Origin: Synechococcaceae cyanobacterium
Lineage (GTDB): Bacteria; Cyanobacteriota; Cyanobacteriia; PCC-6307; Cyanobiaceae
Direction: 5' to 3'
Assembly: GCA_947460085.1 (NCBI GenBank)
Contig: CANHGA010000013.1
Span: forward strand, 1 to 17,429
Length of the DNA: 17,429 bases
The notes below the pieces were generated by a model that worked only from the letters and a program-made list of their open reading frames with translations, had not been told where the DNA came from and searched no databases. Positions 14,250 to 17,429 of the stretch are shown piece by piece (positions within the stretch are counted from its first letter, which is position 1; each line of letters opens with the position of its first letter). The position numbers and the translations under genes are program-made.

Positions 14250-14297
14250 GGTGCCTTGAACCATCGGTGTCTTGTTCCACCGGTGCCTGTCGCGATT
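14250..14297. repeat. Three direct repeats at exact 16-bp spacing upstream of sbtA
   Basis: GGTG[C/T]CT recurs at 14250, 14266 and 14282, a period of exactly 16 bp. Units 1 (GGTGCCTTGAACCATC) and 2 (GGTGTCTTGTTCCACC) share 12 of 16 bases. Unit 3 shares the first seven bases with unit 1, then diverges. The array ends 69 bp before the sbtA ATG and lies in non-coding DNA if sbtA starts at 14367. Confidence 0.5.
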
Positions 14298-14366
14298 GAT
14301 CAGAACTTCCTCCTGGGGCCGCCCAAACGGCTTAGGGTTCGCCGACTTTTCCCTTACCGGGCCACG

Positions 14367-15362
14367 ATGGACACCAGCCTGGTTCTTCAGAACCTGCTTA
14401 GCCCGCCGGTTCTGTTTTTCTTCTTGGGGGTGGTGGCAGTTCTGGTGGGATCCGACCTCGAGATACCCGCCCCACTCCCCAAGCTCTTTTCCCTTTATTT
14501 GCTTCTGGCCATTGGCTTTCGAGGCGGCCTTGAACTGGCCCACAGCGGTTTGGGAGGCCAGGTGCTGCCCACGATTTTGGCGGCGGTGTTGATGTCGCTG
14601 GTTGTTCCGATCTACAGCTTCTTCACCCTCAAAACGAAGCTCGACAACTTCAACGCCGCCGCCATCGCCGCCACCTATGGCTCGATCAGTGCGGTCACCT
14701 TCATTACGGCCCAGAGCTTCCTCGAAAGCCAAAAAATCAGCTTCGATGGCTTCATGGTGGCTGCCTTGGCCCTGATGGAGTCCCCCGCGATCATTGTGGG
14801 TCTGCTGCTGGTGAAGTTGGCCGCCCCCCAAAAGCGCCCTGACGCCAAGGGCATGCGTTGGGGTGCCGTGCTGCATGAAGCCTTCTTGAACAGCTCGGTG
14901 TTTCTGCTGATGGGCAGCTTGATCATTGGCGTCTTGGTGGCCTCCAACAGCCCCCATGGCGTCGAGAAGATGCTGCCGTTCACCGACAAGCTCTTTTATG
15001 GAGCTCTGAGCTTTTTCCTTCTGGACATGGGCATCGTGGCGGCCCAGCGCCTCTCCGACCTGCGCAAAGCCGGCCCATTTCTGATTGGCTTCGCGGTGCT
15101 GATGCCGTTGCTGAATGCCTTCCTTGGGGTCCTGATTGCCAAAGGCCTTGGCCTGGACCATGGCAACGCCCTGTTGTTCGTGGTGCTCTGCGCCAGCGCG
15201 TCGTACATCGCCGTGCCCGCAGCCATGCGCATGACCGTGCCAGAGGCCAATCCCAGCCTCTACATCTCCACAGCGCTTGGGGTGACCTTCCCCTTCAACA
15301 TCATTGTGGGCATTCCGGCCTACATGGCGCTGGTCAACAAACTTATCCCTGCTGCCAGCTGA
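14367..15362 (+). CDS. sbtA: Sodium-dependent bicarbonate transporter SbtA
   Basis: SbtA is a high-affinity Na+/HCO3- symporter of the plasma membrane, a major inducible part of the CO2-concentrating mechanism. The 331 residues contain about ten hydrophobic spans in two inverted halves. Family landmarks are NLLSPPVLFFFLG (9-21), FRGGLEL (51-57), YGSISAVTF (104-112), MESPAIIVGLLL (137-148), FFLLDMGIVAAQRL (216-229) and ASASYIAVPAAMR (276-288). The central loop is short, so the protein is smaller than the ~374-residue Synechocystis form, as expected for alpha-cyanobacterial SbtA. The ATG at 14367 was chosen because homology starts there; an in-frame ATG at 14256 would add 37 non-membrane residues across the direct repeats. 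sbtB follows after 4 bp. Confidence 0.95.
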   Translation: MDTSLVLQNLLSPPVLFFFLGVVAVLVGSDLEIPAPLPKLFSLYLLLAIGFRGGLELAHSGLGGQVLPTILAAVLMSLVVPIYSFFTLKTKLDNFNAAAIAATYGSISAVTFITAQSFLESQKISFDGFMVAALALMESPAIIVGLLLVKLAAPQKRPDAKGMRWGAVLHEAFLNSSVFLLMGSLIIGVLVASNSPHGVEKMLPFTDKLFYGALSFFLLDMGIVAAQRLSDLRKAGPFLIGFAVLMPLLNAFLGVLIAKGLGLDHGNALLFVVLCASASYIAVPAAMRMTVPEANPSLYISTALGVTFPFNIIVGIPAYMALVNKLIPAAS

Positions 15363-15366
15363 TTCG

Positions 15367-15648
15367 ATGAAACGTGTTGATCTGATCCTCAGCGAGCGGG
15401 AGCTGGACAAGGTGATTAAGGCGATCGAGGCCTCCGGTGCCCCGGGCTATTCGGTGATGAAGCACGTCACGGGGAAGGGGCCCCATGGCGTGGTCTCCGA
15501 TGCCATGGACTTCAGCGGTCTGGGAGCCAATGCCCACGTGATCCTGTTTTGTGAGCCCGAAATTCTTCCCAAACTGCGGGAAGGCATCCAGCCCCTCCTC
15601 GATTACTACGGCGGAGTGGCCTTTGTGGCCGAAGCCAATCCCCTCTAA
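15367..15648 (+). CDS. sbtB: PII-like bicarbonate-transport regulator SbtB
   Basis: SbtB is a trimeric PII-like protein that binds adenine nucleotides (AMP, cAMP, ADP, ATP) and docks on SbtA to control bicarbonate uptake. The 93 residues give one ferredoxin-like PII domain: strand 1 KRVDLILSE, helix ELDKVIKAIEAS, the T-loop region around HVTGKGPHGVVSDAMDFSGL (33-52), strand ANAHVILFCEPE, helix and final strand GGVAFVAEA. It ends at NPL, without the C-terminal Cys-Gly-Pro-x-x-Cys loop that gives redox control in some other SbtB proteins. The start at ATG 15367 is 4 bp after the sbtA stop, indicating translational coupling; the in-frame region back to 15304 lies inside sbtA and is not part of the protein. 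Confidence 0.93.
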   Translation: MKRVDLILSERELDKVIKAIEASGAPGYSVMKHVTGKGPHGVVSDAMDFSGLGANAHVILFCEPEILPKLREGIQPLLDYYGGVAFVAEANPL

Positions 15649-15683
15649 AGCTCCGGCAGTCCCCTTCCCGGGGCCCCTGAAAA

Positions 15684-15701
15684 GCCCTGCCACCACAGGG
15701 C
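15684..15701 (+). terminator. Possible hairpin terminator after sbtB
   Basis: GCCCTG (15684-15689) and CAGGGC (15696-15701) form a perfect 6-bp stem with a CCACCA loop, 35 bp after the sbtB stop. A looser CCCC/GGGG pairing lies just before it. There is no T-run at once, although TTTTGTGT follows at about 15720. It probably separates sbtAB from the carboxysome operon. Confidence 0.4.
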
Positions 15702-15861
15702 CCAGCAGGATCTTCAACGTTTTGTGTGCAATGGATGAGCCTGCCTTATCAATCGCAGCGCAGACGGTGATGGCCCGGGCGGCCCAAATGGGTTGACGCG
15801 GGGCTAACCGCCGAAGCAAGGTTGCTGGCGAACATTCCACCCCCTCCTCCAGGAGCAGGTA
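15702..15861 (+). promoter_or_regulatory. csoS1-cbbL upstream region with ribosome binding site
   Basis: No gene is evident here. A promoter for the carboxysome operon is expected: TTGTGT (15722) and TATCAA (15747) are a weak candidate -35/-10 pair with a long spacer. An inverted repeat AACC-N10-GGTT lies at 15806-15823. AGGAG at 15851-15855 is a good Shine-Dalgarno, 6 nt before the csoS1 ATG. Only the Shine-Dalgarno is strongly supported. Confidence 0.45.
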
Positions 15862-16173
15862 ATGGCTAACGAAACCATGGGCATCGCCCTCGGCATGATC
15901 GAAACCCGGGGCCTGGTCCCCGCGATCGAAGCGGCTGACGCCATGACTAAGGCCGCAGAAGTGCGCCTGATTGGTCGTGAATTCGTAGGCGGCGGCTACG
16001 TCACCGTGATGGTGCGTGGCGAAACCGGCGCTGTGAACGCAGCCGTTCGCGCTGGCGCTGACGCCTGCGAGCGCGTCGGCGACGGCCTCGTTGCGGCCCA
16101 CATCATTGCGCGCCCCCACAAAGAGGTGGAGCCTGCTTTGAACAACGGCAACTACGCCGGTCAGAAGGACTGA
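15862..16173 (+). CDS. csoS1: Alpha-carboxysome major shell protein CsoS1
   Basis: The hexameric BMC-H protein that tiles the flat facets of the alpha-carboxysome. The 103 residues match CsoS1A-type proteins closely: GIALGMIETRGLVPAIEAAD (7-26), then KAAEVRLIGR, the pore-forming loop FVGGGYV (about 41-47), RGETGAVNAAVRAGADA, and DGLVAAHIIARPHKEVE. The hydrophilic tail NNGNYAGQKD is the variable part. A clear AGGAG Shine-Dalgarno precedes the ATG. Codon use is strongly biased to C-ending codons, as in the following cbbL, which fits high expression. cbbL begins 63 bp downstream, the standard csoS1-cbbL order in picocyanobacteria, so this is taken as the first gene of the carboxysome operon. Confidence 0.97.
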   Translation: MANETMGIALGMIETRGLVPAIEAADAMTKAAEVRLIGREFVGGGYVTVMVRGETGAVNAAVRAGADACERVGDGLVAAHIIARPHKEVEPALNNGNYAGQKD

Positions 16174-16225
16174 GTTGACCAGCGCCAACGGCGTTAACCA
16201 ACCCATTTCCCTTACCGACCCAACC

Positions 16226-16236
16226 GGAGAAACTCC
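16226..16236 (+). promoter_or_regulatory. cbbL ribosome binding site in a tiny inverted repeat
   Basis: GGAG (16226-16229) is a good Shine-Dalgarno for the cbbL ATG at 16237. It is followed by AAA and CTCC (16233-16236), its exact complement. The 4-bp stem with a 3-nt loop is weak alone but puts the binding site and the base next to the start codon in one element. Confidence 0.5.
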
Positions 16237-17429
16237 ATGAGCAAGAAGTACGACGCCGGGGTCAAGGAGTACCGCGACACGTATTGGACTCCTGATTACG
16301 TCCCCCTCGATACCGACCTGCTGGCGTGCTTCAAGTGCACCGGCCAGGAAGGCGTTCCCCGCGAAGAAGTGGCCGCAGCTGTGGCCGCTGAATCCTCTAC
16401 CGGCACCTGGTCCACCGTGTGGTCCGAGCTCCTCACCGACCTCGACTTCTACAAAGGCCGTTGCTACCGCATCGAAGACGTCCCTGGTGACAAGGAAGCC
16501 TTCTACGCCTTCATCGCCTATCCCCTCGACCTGTTCGAGGAAGGCTCCATCACCAACGTTCTGACCTCCTTGGTCGGCAACGTGTTCGGTTTCAAGGCCC
16601 TGCGCCACCTGCGTCTGGAAGACATCCGCTTCCCGATGGCGTTCATCAAGACCTGCATGGGTCCCCCGAACGGCATCGTGGTTGAGCGCGACCGGATGAA
16701 CAAGTACGGCCGTCCTCTGCTGGGTTGCACCATCAAGCCGAAACTCGGCCTGAGCGGTAAGAACTACGGCCGGGTTGTTTACGAATGCCTCCGCGGTGGT
16801 CTCGACTTCACCAAGGACGACGAAAACATCAACTCCCAGCCTTTCCAGCGCTGGCAGAACCGTTTCGAGTTCGTTGCCGAAGCCGTCAAGCTGTCCGAAC
16901 AGGAAACCGGCGAGAAGAAGGGGCACTACCTCAACTGCACCGCCGCAACTCCTGAAGAGATGTACGAGCGGGCCGAGTTCGCCAAAGAACTGGGTCAGCC
17001 GATCATCATGCACGACTACATCACTGGTGGCTTTACCGCCAACACCGGTCTTGCCAAGTGGTGCCGCAAGAACGGGATGCTGCTGCACATCCACCGTGCC
17101 ATGCACGCTGTGATCGACCGCCATCCCAAGCACGGCATCCACTTCCGTGTGCTCGCCAAGTGCCTCCGCCTCTCCGGTGGTGACCAACTGCACACCGGCA
17201 CCGTGGTCGGCAAGCTCGAGGGCGACCGCCAGTCGACCCTGGGTTATATCGACCAACTGCGCGAATCCTTCGTTCCCGAAGATCGCAGCCGCGGTAACTT
17301 CTTCGACCAAGACTGGGGCTCCATGGGCGGCGTGTTCGCCGTGGCCTCCGGCGGTATCCACGTGTGGCACATGCCCGCGCTGGTTGCCATCTTTGGCGAC
17401 GACTCCGTGCTCCAGTTCGGTGGTGGTAC
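16237..17429 (+). CDS. cbbL: RuBisCO large subunit, form IA (3' end outside window)
   Basis: Fixes CO2 onto ribulose-1,5-bisphosphate inside the carboxysome. 397 codons are present of about 470; the frame is open to the right edge. The sequence is of the proteobacterial-like form IA type found in alpha-cyanobacteria (start MSKKYDAGVKEYRDTYWTPD). Catalytic residues are intact: K167 in TIKPKLGLSG, the carbamylated K193 with D195 and E196 in GGLDFTKDDEN, H286 in HIHRAMH, and K326 in GTVVGKLEGD, each eight below spinach numbering. Highly biased codons suggest strong expression. The small subunit cbbS and the other cso genes would be expected just beyond the window. It is 63 bp after csoS1 and probably co-transcribed with it. 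Confidence 0.98.
   Translation, partial: MSKKYDAGVKEYRDTYWTPDYVPLDTDLLACFKCTGQEGVPREEVAAAVAAESSTGTWSTVWSELLTDLDFYKGRCYRIEDVPGDKEAFYAFIAYPLDLFEEGSITNVLTSLVGNVFGFKALRHLRLEDIRFPMAFIKTCMGPPNGIVVERDRMNKYGRPLLGCTIKPKLGLSGKNYGRVVYECLRGGLDFTKDDENINSQPFQRWQNRFEFVAEAVKLSEQETGEKKGHYLNCTAATPEEMYERAEFAKELGQPIIMHDYITGGFTANTGLAKWCRKNGMLLHIHRAMHAVIDRHPKHGIHFRVLAKCLRLSGGDQLHTGTVVGKLEGDRQSTLGYIDQLRESFVPEDRSRGNFFDQDWGSMGGVFAVASGGIHVWHMPALVAIFGDDSVLQFGGG

Noticed and set aside
14256..14366. Longer N-terminus for SbtA starting at ATG 14256
   Set aside because: The added 37 residues are polar, absent from SbtA as I know it, and overlap the regular 16-bp repeats; homology begins at ATG 14367.
14202..15410. Upstream extension of the rdgB frame on the minus strand (597-codon open frame in total)
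   Set aside because: It lies antisense to sbtA and sbtB, its translation is low-complexity (His/Gln/Gly-rich) and homology to HAM1 starts only near 14201. Long antisense frames are expected opposite GC-rich genes.
15551..15796. 81-codon plus-strand frame overlapping the end of sbtB and the gap before csoS1
   Set aside because: It is out of frame with sbtB, has no ribosome binding site and shows no protein-like pattern; the gap reads better as terminator plus promoter DNA.
15343..17370. 675-codon open frame on the minus strand across sbtB, csoS1 and cbbL
   Set aside because: It is a shadow of three well-identified plus-strand genes. C-ending codon bias in csoS1 and cbbL removes stops from the opposite frame. 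The translation resembles no known protein.
1..17429. CRISPR arrays, tRNA or rRNA genes, insertion sequences, phage or defence genes
   Set aside because: I looked for spaced repeats, cloverleaf-like stretches, transposase motifs and attachment-site repeats and saw none; the only tandem arrays are the short ones reported above.

Overview
This window comes from a GC-rich picocyanobacterium of the marine or brackish Synechococcus / Cyanobium group (an alpha-cyanobacterium). The evidence is an alpha-carboxysome locus (CsoS1D, CsoS1 and form IA RuBisCO large subunit), a short PsaM, light-dependent protochlorophyllide reductase, and aldehyde-deformylating oxygenase beside acyl-ACP reductase. It reads as core chromosome: no transposase, CRISPR array, tRNA, rRNA or phage gene was seen.

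Layout. Positions 1-510 (minus) hold the N-terminal part of an unrecognised Pro/Ala-rich protein with a perfect 24-bp tandem repeat. Diverging from it is a rightward run, 561-5778: a creatininase-family hydrolase, ado, aar, accA, an SDR oxidoreductase and folE. This is the hydrocarbon / fatty-acid block: AccA makes malonyl-CoA for fatty acid synthesis, AAR reduces acyl-ACP to aldehyde and ADO converts aldehyde to alkane. A long hairpin immediately before aar covers its unusually good ribosome binding site.

Positions 5775-7016 (minus) hold trpF and a small exported protein. Positions 7104-9891 hold a site-2-type protease with CBS-like domains, a lipoate/biotin ligase-family protein on the minus strand that overlaps the protease tail by 82 bp, and a TauE/SafE-type permease. 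Positions 9913-12662 are a photosynthesis neighbourhood: a CRR6-like NDH-1 assembly factor (minus), psaM (34 codons), a small one-span membrane protein, por, and an unrecognised small protein (minus).

Positions 12808-17429 are the CO2-concentrating block: csoS1D, a convergent rdgB/HAM1 NTP pyrophosphatase, the bicarbonate transporter sbtA with its PII-like partner sbtB, csoS1, and cbbL, which runs off the right edge. SbtA/SbtB would raise cytoplasmic bicarbonate, CsoS1 and CsoS1D form the carboxysome shell, and CbbL is the enzyme inside it. The sbtA/rdgB intergenic region carries a palindrome and three 16-bp-spaced direct repeats that look like regulatory DNA.

No wholly new gene system was found. 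The best leads are the aar leader hairpin, the repeat array before sbtA, and an SbtB that stops before the C-terminal redox loop described in other SbtB proteins. No gene-free stretch exceeds 300 bases; the longest (15649-15861) is described below.
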